DNA of 9,337 nucleotides, from contig CAZIVE010000099.1 in assembly GCA_964542435.1 (NCBI GenBank), positions 1 to 9,337 on the forward strand, in the 5' to 3' direction. The notes under the pieces are model-generated. The model made no database searches, was not told where the DNA came from, and saw nothing but the letters and a program-made list of their open reading frames with translations. Shown piece by piece: positions 1 to 5,372 of the stretch. This stretch comes from CAZIVE01 sp964542435 (GTDB lineage Bacteria > Bacteroidota > Bacteroidia > Bacteroidales > Tannerellaceae). The position numbers and the translations under genes are program-made. Each line of letters begins with the position of its first letter. The stretch's first letter is position 1.

Positions 1-77
1 ACGTTTTAAACCTTGAATAAATGCTTATTGCATCCAATGAAAATTGGACTATAAAAAACAAGACTACTTGAATGTGT
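1..77. other. intergenic tail downstream of the DUF6261 gene
   Basis: This stretch lies 3' of the minus-strand gene that stops at 78. Two small hairpins are visible. TCCAAT-GAAA-ATTGGA (33-48) has a 6-bp stem closed by a GNRA-type loop when read on the plus strand. CAAG-ACTA-CTTG (59-70) has only a 4-bp stem, but on the minus strand it is followed at once by six T residues (58-53). The second arrangement could be a weak intrinsic terminator for the DUF6261 transcript. The stem is short, so this is tentative. No gene is visible. Confidence 0.35.
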
Positions 78-932
78 TTATTTTGAATTTACGTTAGGAG
101 CGGGAAGATCCGTCGTACTGCCTTCTGTTTTTTCGGTTTCGGCAGGTTTTTCGGCACTCTCTTGTGCCTTCTTCTCCGCTTCTTTTTTATCCTTCTCCTC
201 TTTTTTCTTCTTCAAAGCTGCGAGGCGACGAGAGACAGAAACCTTCAATTCGTCGATGAAAAGGTTCAGACGATTGATGAATGTTTGTGTCTCGGTTGAC
301 ATCTCCTCGAAGTTCCTTGCTTCAATGATGAATGTTATGGTGTCAAAATCTTGACAAAGTACCGGTTTCATTTCCGAACTAGTCCTTTTTTCGAGCGCAT
401 CTCGACTGATGATTCGCTGATTGATCAGCTTGTTGAATTCGGTGAGAAGAGCGTCGAGGCGTGTTATAACGGCTGTCAAACCCAGAGCCGTCACGAGAGC
501 CGCTGCTTCAGGCACCTTGAGATCGATTAGCAAACCAGCCAACTGCTGCGATTCGCGTTGGTAACTGAGCTTTTGCATGCCTCTGTAGGGCCTTGTCAGA
601 ATTTCCAACTGGCGAGCCTTTTCCGCCATGACGCTATCGGAACCTTTCAAAGCCAGGTCGATCGTACCGAAAAAAGTATTGAGCTCGATATCGATTTCTG
701 TGTCCTTGTCATCGATGTTCTTCGTCGAAGCTTGCGCTCTTGAGATGTTTACAATGTCCTCCGCCACCTTTATATCCTGATCGTAGGCGTTCGCATAATC
801 TACCATGCCCAGCTTTTCTATACCTACTTCGTTGATGAGACCGTGCGTGAATCTGTTTAACTTCGTTACTTCATCAAATCTCATTTTTGTCTCCCAGGGA
901 GAGTGGATTTTTGTTACTTTAGGAATTTTCAT
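78..932 (-). CDS. DUF6261 family protein
   Basis: A 284-residue protein of unknown function, predicted cytoplasmic because it has no signal peptide or membrane segment. The body (about residues 15-230) is largely helical in composition. Its layout recalls DUF6261, a family I know mainly from Bacteroidales: an N-terminal segment with L-N-R-F-x-H, a D-x-x-x-A-E-D-I-V-x-x-S-R-A stretch, a Y-R-G-M-x-K-x-S-Y segment near the middle, and a later L-x-E-F-N-x-L-I-N-x-R. The assignment is by resemblance from memory. The C-terminal 50 residues are very rich in Lys, Glu and Ala and then Pro/Thr, and look disordered. The ATG at 930-932 is used; the leader is A/T-rich with no Shine-Dalgarno, which is common in Bacteroidota. 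I see no convincing TAnnTTTG box in the 100 bp upstream. The 41-bp repeat array begins about 100 bp upstream of the start, so repeat-dependent expression is possible but unproven. Confidence 0.75.
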   Translation of the reverse strand: MKIPKVTKIHSPWETKMRFDEVTKLNRFTHGLINEVGIEKLGMVDYANAYDQDIKVAEDIVNISRAQASTKNIDDKDTEIDIELNTFFGTIDLALKGSDSVMAEKARQLEILTRPYRGMQKLSYQRESQQLAGLLIDLKVPEAAALVTALGLTAVITRLDALLTEFNKLINQRIISRDALEKRTSSEMKPVLCQDFDTITFIIEARNFEEMSTETQTFINRLNLFIDELKVSVSRRLAALKKKKEEKDKKEAEKKAQESAEKPAETEKTEGSTTDLPAPNVNSK

Positions 933-1031
933 ATTCTAAATATTATGTTAATAATGTTGGTTCTTTTGTACTGATATTTGATAAAACGATTCGCATAATT
1001 TATAAAAGGATGCTTCTCGTAGTGTGAGTGG

Positions 1032-1345
1032 GTTTAGCCAGAATATAAATTATATAGAGGTCGGAGGTGATCGTTTAGCCAGAATATAAATTATATAGAG
1101 GTCAGTGGTGGTCGTTTTGCCGAAATATAAATTATATAGAGGTCAGCGGTGGTCGTTTAGCCAGAATATAAATTATATAGAGGTCAGCGGTGGTCGTTTT
1201 GCCGAAATATAAATTATATAGAGGTCAGCGGTGATCGTTTAGCCGGAATATAAATTATATAGAGGGTAACGATAGTCGTTTTGCCAAAATATAAATTATA
1301 TAATGGGTAATGAGCGGCTGTTTACCAAAATATAAATTACAAAGT
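1032..1345. repeat. 41-bp tandem repeat array, about 8 copies, invariant AT core
   Basis: Units start at 1032, 1073, 1114, 1155, 1196, 1237, 1278 and about 1319, a strict 41-bp period. Each contains the core AATATAAATTATATA, identical in the first seven copies and cut to AATATAAATTA in the eighth. Before the core stands GTTTAGCC or GTTTTGCC; after it come AGAGGTC and a G-rich tail of about 10 bp that varies by single bases. From the second copy on, the two leader types alternate (A,T,A,T,A,T), giving an 82-bp higher-order period. Decay grows towards the right end: copies 6-8 diverge in the tail and the last breaks up after 1340. The period is not a multiple of three and the core carries stop codons, so the array is not coding. 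41 bp is close to four helical turns, which would place every core on nearly the same DNA face. That suits an array of protein-binding sites, but no function is established. Confidence 0.95.
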
Positions 1346-1394
1346 GAAGCGTACGCGCCCATTTGCCATTTCGGAAAAATGACGGCTTTCTTTC

Positions 1395-1540
1395 CCTTTG
1401 CGCAGTCTGCGTCGGGAAGTTTTATTTAGTAAATCAGGGGTGGTTTGCCTAAGAAGGAGCCTTTTTTCCATTCGGTTCCGATGGAAGAGGCGTGTAACAT
1501 TTTGGGAATGTCGTTGTGATGTGTTGTTAGGCAAATCTCG
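1395..1540 (-). other. hairpin-rich non-coding segment, possible structured RNA
   Basis: Nested inverted repeats are visible. TTTGCCTAA (1444-1452) pairs with TTAGGCAAA (1527-1535) and encloses a long imperfect hairpin at 1459-1491: GCCT/AGGC, then TTCCAT/ATGGAA, then CGG/CCG around a 2-nt gap. A third small hairpin, CGCA-GTC-TGCG, lies near 1400-1411, flanked by CCC and GGG. Read on the minus strand the elements lie downstream of a candidate promoter at 1575-1606, so a transcript of this segment is plausible. A 65-codon Arg-rich reading frame (1337-1534, minus) crosses it and stops inside the last 41-bp unit. I find no family resemblance for that frame and do not call it a gene. The segment could be a structured RNA, a dispersed repeat or the remnant of an element. 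The pairings are seen; the function is not. Confidence 0.4.
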
Positions 1541-1800
1541 TTCATGTCAAGTGTAATCTTTATTGATTATGCTGCGAATGTAAATAGATAAAATCAAATT
1601 GTCAAGTATTTTGGCAAGAAAAATTCAATTTTAGGTAAATATTATTTCTTTTTGGTAGGAATGGAAAAGAAATAAGCCACTGAAAAGGGATATATGTTCG
1701 CATTTTGTCATGTTTCCTTTCGAAAAGCGGACCGAATGTCTTCGTTTCTTGGAAAAGACTGAATTTCGGTCATTTCAATTTTTTTGCTTCGGTAAGGGCA
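1541..1800. other. AT-rich intergenic stretch with inverted repeats
   Basis: No gene is supported here. A plus-strand hairpin can form at 1730-1771, from GACCGAA/TTCGGTC outside and GTCTT/AAGAC inside with a 12-nt loop. It is followed by seven T residues from about 1779. The left arm extended as CGGACCGA (1728-1735) is also perfectly complementary to TCGGTCCG at 1843-1850, beyond the minus-strand terminator, so two pairings compete. This could be a leftover terminator or chance; I assign no role. Confidence 0.4.
1575..1606 (-). promoter_or_regulatory. candidate Bacteroidota promoter reading into the hairpin segment
   Basis: On the minus strand, TACATTCG (1582-1575) differs by one base from the TAnnTTTG -7 consensus. 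CTTG (1606-1603) precedes it with 20 bp between TTG and the -7 box, the spacing expected for the -33/-7 pair of Bacteroidota. Transcription would start near 1568 and run left into the hairpin-rich segment and the repeat array. No convincing protein gene follows, so an RNA product is possible. Confidence 0.4.
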
Positions 1801-1840
1801 TAAAAAAAGTCTTTCGCAGCTTTTTCTTACGAAAGACTTT
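1801..1840 (-). terminator. intrinsic terminator of the small minus-strand gene
   Basis: A perfect 11-bp inverted repeat, AAAGTCTTTCG (1806-1816) and CGAAAGACTTT (1830-1840), is separated by a 13-nt loop. On the minus strand the 3' arm runs into a tract of about seven T residues (1808-1802). It begins 15 bp after the stop codon at 1856 of the small gene, the expected place for its terminator. Its presence supports the view that the small reading frame is transcribed. Confidence 0.85.
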
Positions 1841-1855
1841 GATCGGTCCGAAAAA

Positions 1856-2023
1856 CTAATTTTTCTGAGTCTCGGTTATTTTCCTTCCTGAATTTTCAAG
1901 ACGGCGGATTTCCGCATTGATCTGTTGGCTCATCGAGCCGTTTCCTACCAGACGATAATGTTCAGCCTGATAACGTAACATAGCTAATGTACGGTAACTT
2001 TCATCATTCATTCGATTCATCAT
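1856..2023 (-). CDS. small hypothetical protein (55 aa)
   Basis: I do not recognise this protein. It is short, charged and apparently soluble; the middle part (Y-R-T-L-A-M-L-R-Y-Q-A-E-H-Y-R-L) and the stretch Q-Q-I-N-A-E-I-R-R-L-E-N look helical, and no membrane segment is present. The frame is open upstream to 2140, but those codons are unlikely to be translated because a strong -7 box (2107-2100) sits inside them. Three in-frame ATG codons lie close together at 2029, 2023 and 2020. I chose 2023 because AGAGAGGA stands about 7 nt upstream, whereas it is too close to 2029. A promoter before it and a strong terminator just after its stop make a monocistronic unit. The function is unknown. It could be a conserved small protein of the genus. 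Confidence 0.6.
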   Translation of the reverse strand: MMNRMNDESYRTLAMLRYQAEHYRLVGNGSMSQQINAEIRRLENSGRKITETQKN

Positions 2024-2099
2024 AATCATTTCCTCTCTTTTTTTGAGGCCTCTCCGTTTGAGAAGCCGGTTACTAACTCTTTTCTTTTTGTTTACGCTG

Positions 2100-2107
2100 C
2101 AAAGATA
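2100..2107 (-). promoter_or_regulatory. -7 promoter box (TATCTTTG) of the small gene
   Basis: Read on the minus strand this is TATCTTTG, a full match to the Bacteroidota TAnnTTTG -7 element. No good -33 TTTG lies at the usual 19-21 bp; the nearest TTG is about 24 bp upstream. Transcription would begin near 2094, leaving a leader of about 70 nt before the chosen ATG at 2023. Confidence 0.65.
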
Positions 2108-2135
2108 CGCATAATTTCTCAAAAATATGCTCAAC

Positions 2136-2153
2136 AACATATTTTTATATGTT
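2136..2153. promoter_or_regulatory. perfect inverted repeat upstream of the promoter, possible operator
   Basis: AACATAT-TTTT-ATATGTT is a perfect 7-bp inverted repeat with a 4-bp centre. It lies just upstream of the expected -33 region of the minus-strand promoter at 2100-2107. The position fits an activator or repressor site. No T-tract follows within 5 bp on either strand as in a typical terminator. AT-rich DNA makes such repeats by chance fairly often. Confidence 0.3.
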
Positions 2154-2267
2154 TTGTATTGAAAATTTAACCATCCACATTCCCCGAAATCGTTCGGTTA
2201 GCCGTTGATTCCTATTACATAGGTGCACTTTTCCACTTTGCATCGATTTACGAAAAGCCAAACAGTC

Positions 2268-2299
2268 TTTGCTTCTCATCCCGACTTGCATTATCTTTG
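2268..2299 (+). promoter_or_regulatory. plus-strand promoter P1 (TTTG-N20-TATCTTTG)
   Basis: TTTG at 2268-2271, 20 bp of spacer, then TATCTTTG at 2292-2299 matches both elements of the Bacteroidota housekeeping promoter at the right spacing. Transcription would start near 2305, giving a leader of about 120 nt for the rhodanese-lipoprotein operon. It is the upstream one of two closely similar promoter segments. Confidence 0.65.
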
Positions 2300-2390
2300 C
2301 TGTAAACAGCGAAAATAAGCTGCGCCTCGGCATAACCATTCAAGCAAGCTTGATGTTTCTGCGCTCGGTTTGCATTATCTTTGCTGTAAA
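2286..2390 (+). repeat. 21-bp direct repeat pair flanking a 63-bp spacer
   Basis: The sequences at 2286-2306 and 2370-2390 are identical over 21 bp and both contain TATCTTTG. The spacer carries AAGCAAGCTTGATG, partly palindromic, and two CTCGG segments, one at about 2325-2329 and one just before the second repeat. From memory, promoter-bearing intergenic repeats of similar wording recur in Prevotella-type genomes; that recollection was not tested here. Confidence 0.6.
2370..2390 (+). promoter_or_regulatory. plus-strand promoter P2, direct repeat of the P1 -7 region
   Basis: TATCTTTG at 2376-2383 is again a perfect -7 box. The 21 bp at 2370-2390 are identical to 2286-2306, 84 bp upstream. The -33 region of this copy is poor: TTTC rather than TTTG near 2356. 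Transcription would begin near 2389, about 37 nt before the rhodanese ATG. The bases between the copies contain the palindrome CAAGCTTG and look like a duplicated or dispersed promoter-bearing repeat. Confidence 0.55.
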
Positions 2391-2425
2391 ACAAAATTTT
2401 TCAAAACATATTGGAGGAATCATCA

Positions 2426-2866
2426 ATGAAATTGCGGATTATCACTTTTTTGATGGCTTTATGCTGCATCGCCTTTTTGCCGGGCTGTTCAACTGTCACG
2501 AATCTCTCTGCCAATCAAACGCAGCGTGCATTGGGCGGACTTAGGCCGGATCTCGCGCTGAATTATATGGAAGCGACGAAGAATCTCGTCATTGTCGATG
2601 TCGTTCCTAAAGAGATATATGAAGCAAAGCATTTCAAAGGAGCAATCAGCATTCCGGTGCCGGACAAAAGTGATGAGGAACTGAAAGCCGCATTTGCCCA
2701 GATTCCTGCCGGACATCCCGTTTTGGTCCATTGCCGTCGCGGGAGAATTGCGCCCGGAGCCTATCGGAAGCTTCTTGTGATGCGTCCAGACATTTCCGAA
2801 ATCTCCTACATCGCCGGCGTCCCGCCGTTTGATGAATACAACAGATGGGCGGAGAAACATAAATAA
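2426..2866 (+). CDS. rhodanese-like domain lipoprotein
   Basis: A 146-residue predicted lipoprotein with a single rhodanese domain. The N-terminus has a short basic start, a hydrophobic stretch (about 5-18) and the lipobox L-P-G-C with Cys21 as the lipidation site, so it should be anchored in the envelope and face the periplasm. The domain begins near residue 50: I-V-D-V at 55-58, then H-F-K-G-A-I-S-I-P at 69-77, the hallmark of rhodaneses. It ends with the active-site loop V-H-C-R-R-G-R-I around Cys103, which is intact, so sulfur transfer or another persulfide/thiol role is possible. The ATG at 2426 is chosen because GGAGGA lies 7 nt upstream; the TTG at 2411 would overlap that site. The gene follows two promoter-like boxes and is 14 bp from the next gene, so it heads a plus-strand operon. 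The substrate is unknown. Confidence 0.88.
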   Translation: MKLRIITFLMALCCIAFLPGCSTVTNLSANQTQRALGGLRPDLALNYMEATKNLVIVDVVPKEIYEAKHFKGAISIPVPDKSDEELKAAFAQIPAGHPVLVHCRRGRIAPGAYRKLLVMRPDISEISYIAGVPPFDEYNRWAEKHK

Positions 2867-2880
2867 TTCTCCATCTTGAA

Positions 2881-3240
2881 ATGAATATAGAGGAAGTACG
2901 TGAATATTGTCTGAGTCTGAAGAACACCACGGAAGATATGCCTTTCGATGAGGAAACGGTGGTGTATCGAGTGGAAGGGAAGATATTTCTTATGCTGGCG
3001 CTTGATCAGGCAGAGCCAGATATTGCCGTGAAATGCGATCCGGAGAAAGCAGTAGAGCTTCGGGAAAGATATGCCGCTGTCGCCCCTGGATTTCATCTCA
3101 ATAAAAAATATTGGAACGACATCTATCTGCAACGCGACATGCCCGACGACGAAATTCGTTTCTGGATCTCTCATTCCTATGCAGAGGTGATTCGCAAACA
3201 GCCTCGCATGGTGCGGGAGAAATATAAAGATGTATTGTAA
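2881..3240 (+). CDS. MmcQ/YjbR family protein
   Basis: A small 119-residue protein with the features of the MmcQ/YjbR family, which has a CyaY-like fold. The early segment D-M-P-F-D-E-E-T-V-V-Y-R-V-E-G-K-I-F (19-36) and the central K-C-D-P (51-54), L-R-E-R-Y (60-64) and P-G-F-H-L-N-K-K-Y-W-N-D-I (69-81) are typical. So is the final helix with S-H-S-Y-A-E-V-I. Family members have been called DNA-binding, but to my knowledge no general biochemical role is settled. No signal peptide is seen, so it should be cytoplasmic, unlike its upstream neighbour. It starts 14 bp after the rhodanese stop and ends 30 bp before the aldo/keto reductase, consistent with one operon. There is no clear Shine-Dalgarno. 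The length matches a complete single-domain member. Confidence 0.88.
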   Translation: MNIEEVREYCLSLKNTTEDMPFDEETVVYRVEGKIFLMLALDQAEPDIAVKCDPEKAVELRERYAAVAPGFHLNKKYWNDIYLQRDMPDDEIRFWISHSYAEVIRKQPRMVREKYKDVL

Positions 3241-3270
3241 TCCATTGTCAAACCTATAATCAATTATTGT

Positions 3271-4191
3271 ATGAAGAAAATCCGTATTGGTAACAGTGAT
3301 CTCTTTGTCCCGGCTGTGGCTGTGGGCTGTATGAGGATCTCCACGCTTTCGCAGAAAGAGGTGGAATCATTTGTGTTGGATTGTGTGGAACAGGGCGCTT
3401 ATTTCTTTGACCATGCCGATATTTACGGCGGAGGCGCTTGTGAAGAGATGTTCGGAAAGGTCTTGCACGAACATCCCGATTTGCGTGGACACATCGTCCT
3501 CCAGTCAAAATGCGGCATTGTACCGAGGAAAAAATATGATCTTTCAAAGGAATATATCGTGTCGAGTGTGGACGGCATTCTGAAACGCTTGCAGACAGAT
3601 CATCTGGAACTGCTTCTGCTGCATCGTCCGGATGCATTGGTTGAACCGGAAGAGGTGGCCGCTGCTTTTGAAGCATTGCAGACGCAGGGAAAGGTTCAGC
3701 ATTTCGGCGTTTCGAATCACAATCCTATGCAGATCGAACTGCTGAAGAAATATGTGAAACAACCTATTCTGATCGATCAGCTGCAGTTCAGCGTTCCCGT
3801 TTCCAACATGGTGGCGAGCGGAATGGAGGTGAACATGACGACGGAAGGTTCTGTCAATCGGGATGGCAGTGTGTTGGATTATTGCCGGCTTCACGATGTG
3901 ACCATTCAAGCCTGGTCGCCTTTCCAGAAGCCTAATTGGGGCGGACCTTTTCTTGGGAGCGAAGATTATGCCGAATTGAATCAGACGTTGAAAGAGGTAG
4001 GTGAGAAATATGATGCGACTCCGACCATGATGGCCGCTGCATGGATTCTCCGTCATCCTGCTCACATGCAACTGATCGCTGGTACGACTCACATGAATCA
4101 CATGTCAGAGATTCTGAAAGCTGCTGATATCGACATAACGCGCGAAGAATGGTACAGAATTTATCTCTCAGCCGGTCATATCCTGCCTTGA
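3271..4191 (+). CDS. aldo/keto reductase (YdhF-like)
   Basis: A 306-residue cytosolic NADPH-type aldo/keto reductase with a complete (beta/alpha)8-barrel length. The catalytic tetrad is visible: Asp47 and Tyr52 in F-F-D-H-A-D-I-Y-G-G-G, Lys80 in L-Q-S-K-C-G-I, and His118 in L-L-L-L-H-R-P-D. Further hallmarks are G-K-V-Q-H-F-G-V-S-N-H-N (about 140-151) and, near the end, L-I-A-G-T-T (cofactor-binding region). The overall pattern, including Q-A-W-S-P-F and the L-H-R-P-D variant, resembles E. coli YdhF, whose natural substrate is not firmly known. The ATG at 3271 places the family-typical start M-K-K-I-R-I-G at the N-terminus. It is the last gene of the plus-strand operon, 30 bp after the YjbR-like gene, and is followed by a hairpin terminator at 4213. 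Substrate specificity cannot be read from the sequence. Confidence 0.92.
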   Translation: MKKIRIGNSDLFVPAVAVGCMRISTLSQKEVESFVLDCVEQGAYFFDHADIYGGGACEEMFGKVLHEHPDLRGHIVLQSKCGIVPRKKYDLSKEYIVSSVDGILKRLQTDHLELLLLHRPDALVEPEEVAAAFEALQTQGKVQHFGVSNHNPMQIELLKKYVKQPILIDQLQFSVPVSNMVASGMEVNMTTEGSVNRDGSVLDYCRLHDVTIQAWSPFQKPNWGGPFLGSEDYAELNQTLKEVGEKYDATPTMMAAAWILRHPAHMQLIAGTTHMNHMSEILKAADIDITREEWYRIYLSAGHILP

Positions 4192-4212
4192 TTCCTTGTT
4201 GATATTACATAT

Positions 4213-4250
4213 AAAATCCGCCTTCCATGGAATGATGAAAGGCGGATTTT
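4213..4250. terminator. bidirectional terminator between convergent operons
   Basis: A perfect 12-bp inverted repeat, AAAATCCGCCTT (4213-4224) and AAGGCGGATTTT (4239-4250), surrounds a 14-nt loop that contains CCATGG. The 3' arm ends in TTTT followed by GTTGTTT on the plus strand, and TTTT then TATATG on the minus strand. It lies 22 bp after the aldo/keto reductase stop and 57 bp past the ApbE stop on the other strand. It therefore probably ends transcription from both sides. Confidence 0.85.
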
Positions 4251-4307
4251 GTTGTTTATGATTTTTGCCGAACGAAATGTGAAAAAGGTTTAGTTCGGAC
4301 TTCTCTA

Positions 4308-5336
4308 TTACGGTTTCTCCAGTTCCGTCAATCCTTTGCGCCCCGGGAGATATTGCACCATGCCTTCGGAATAGTCGAAACGTTCGTGACCCTCTTCATC
4401 AACATAGATGACGAAATATTCGATTTCGGGTACTTTGGCTTTCATGGCGCGGGCTTCGTCCAGTCCGAGAACCATGAATGCAGTGGCGTAGGCATCGGCA
4501 GTCATGCAGTTAGGCGCAACGATGGTGGCGCTCAGAATGTTCTGTTCGGCAGGATAACCGGTCTGTGGATCGATCTCGTGAGCATATTTCTTTCCATCCT
4601 TAATATAATAGTTGCGATAGTTGCCGGAAGTGGCGATGCCGCCCTTTTTGCCAAGCTGAATGACCTCTTCCACTTCGTTAACGACTCCCGTAGAATCGTC
4701 TATAGGCTTGTCGATCCCGATTTTCCAGAACTCGCCGCGTTCGTTTTTGCCACTCATGGTCACTTCGCCGCCTATTTCCACCATATAATTCGTCACACCG
4801 TTACGCTCCAGCAGTTCAGCGATCACATCACTGGCATAGCCTTTGGCCACACTGGAACAGTCGAGCATCAAACGTGGATCATCTTTCACCACCTTACGAC
4901 CGTTTAGATGCACTTTCTGATAGCCCACAAACTGCTTGAGGCTGTCCACAACCTGCGGCGTTACGCTATCCTTCTTGCTGAATCCGAATCCCCAGAGATT
5001 GACAAGCGGAGCACAGGTGATGTCATATTTGCCGTGTGAATTGGCGGACACCTTCATGGCGCAGTTGAAAACACGGATGAACCAGTCGTTCACCTCCACA
5101 TTCTCATTGTGGTTGACTCTGGCGATGATGGATTTGTTGTTGAATGGATTCATGGAGAGATCGAATTTCTGCAGTTCCAATGCAATGGAGTCCGACAGCG
5201 GCTTCGTCGCTTCATATTTGATGTGATAGATGGTATGGAAGATGCTTCCTTCCTCTACGTAGTACTGCTTTTTGGCGCATGAAGCGAGCAAAGGCAGAAT
5301 CATTGCGCACAAGAGAAATGTTTTTGTTACTTTCAT
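4308..5336 (-). CDS. apbE: FAD:protein FMN transferase (ApbE/Ftp), lipoprotein
   Basis: A 342-residue ApbE-family protein, about the usual length. It transfers FMN from FAD onto Thr/Ser residues of flavoproteins such as Nqr and Rnf subunits and FMN-binding-domain proteins, outside the cytoplasmic membrane. The N-terminus is a lipoprotein signal: hydrophobic to residue 18, then L-A-S-C with Cys20. Family motifs in order are G-K-Y-D-I-T (102-107) with P-L-V-N-L-W-G-F-G (110-118), L-D-C-S-S-V-A-K-G-Y (158-167), V-E-I-G-G-E (186-191), H-E-I-D-P-x-T-G-Y-P (253-262) and the metal-binding D-A-Y-A-T (Asp281, Thr285). All key positions look intact, so it should be active. It lies 36 bp downstream of the dehydratase and is probably the last gene of the minus-strand operon. 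No flavinylation target is encoded in the window, so its acceptor must lie elsewhere. Confidence 0.94.
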   Translation of the reverse strand: MKVTKTFLLCAMILPLLASCAKKQYYVEEGSIFHTIYHIKYEATKPLSDSIALELQKFDLSMNPFNNKSIIARVNHNENVEVNDWFIRVFNCAMKVSANSHGKYDITCAPLVNLWGFGFSKKDSVTPQVVDSLKQFVGYQKVHLNGRKVVKDDPRLMLDCSSVAKGYASDVIAELLERNGVTNYMVEIGGEVTMSGKNERGEFWKIGIDKPIDDSTGVVNEVEEVIQLGKKGGIATSGNYRNYYIKDGKKYAHEIDPQTGYPAEQNILSATIVAPNCMTADAYATAFMVLGLDEARAMKAKVPEIEYFVIYVDEEGHERFDYSEGMVQYLPGRKGLTELEKP

Positions 5337-5372
5337 TTGGGATGATATGATTTGTTTGAATAAACGATATGT

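Noticed and set aside
1032..1345. CRISPR array
   Set aside because: The whole 41-bp unit is conserved with no unique spacers of constant length between repeats, and no cas gene is present.
1337..1534. 65-codon minus-strand reading frame (Arg-rich)
   Set aside because: Low-complexity basic composition with no recognisable family, it overlaps several hairpins, and its stop lies within the last tandem repeat. A second frame starting at 1544 is equally open for about 39 codons. Kept only as a possibility in the structured-segment entry.
1728..1850. attenuator or riboswitch based on competing CGGACCGA/TCGGTCCG pairings
   Set aside because: The pairs bracket the terminator of an upstream gene rather than lying in a leader before a gene, so a switching role is not supported.
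1856..2140. 94-residue version of the small minus-strand gene
   Set aside because: The extra N-terminal codons contain the TATCTTTG promoter box, so the transcript would start downstream of that ATG.
2269..2544. 91-codon plus-strand frame over the promoter region
   Set aside because: It spans both promoter repeats and overlaps the rhodanese signal peptide in another frame; the rhodanese frame has a ribosome site and family motifs.
3544..4101. 185-codon minus-strand frame within the aldo/keto reductase gene
   Set aside because: Antisense shadow of a gene with an intact catalytic tetrad; its translation shows no domain and an odd composition rich in His, Ile and Arg.
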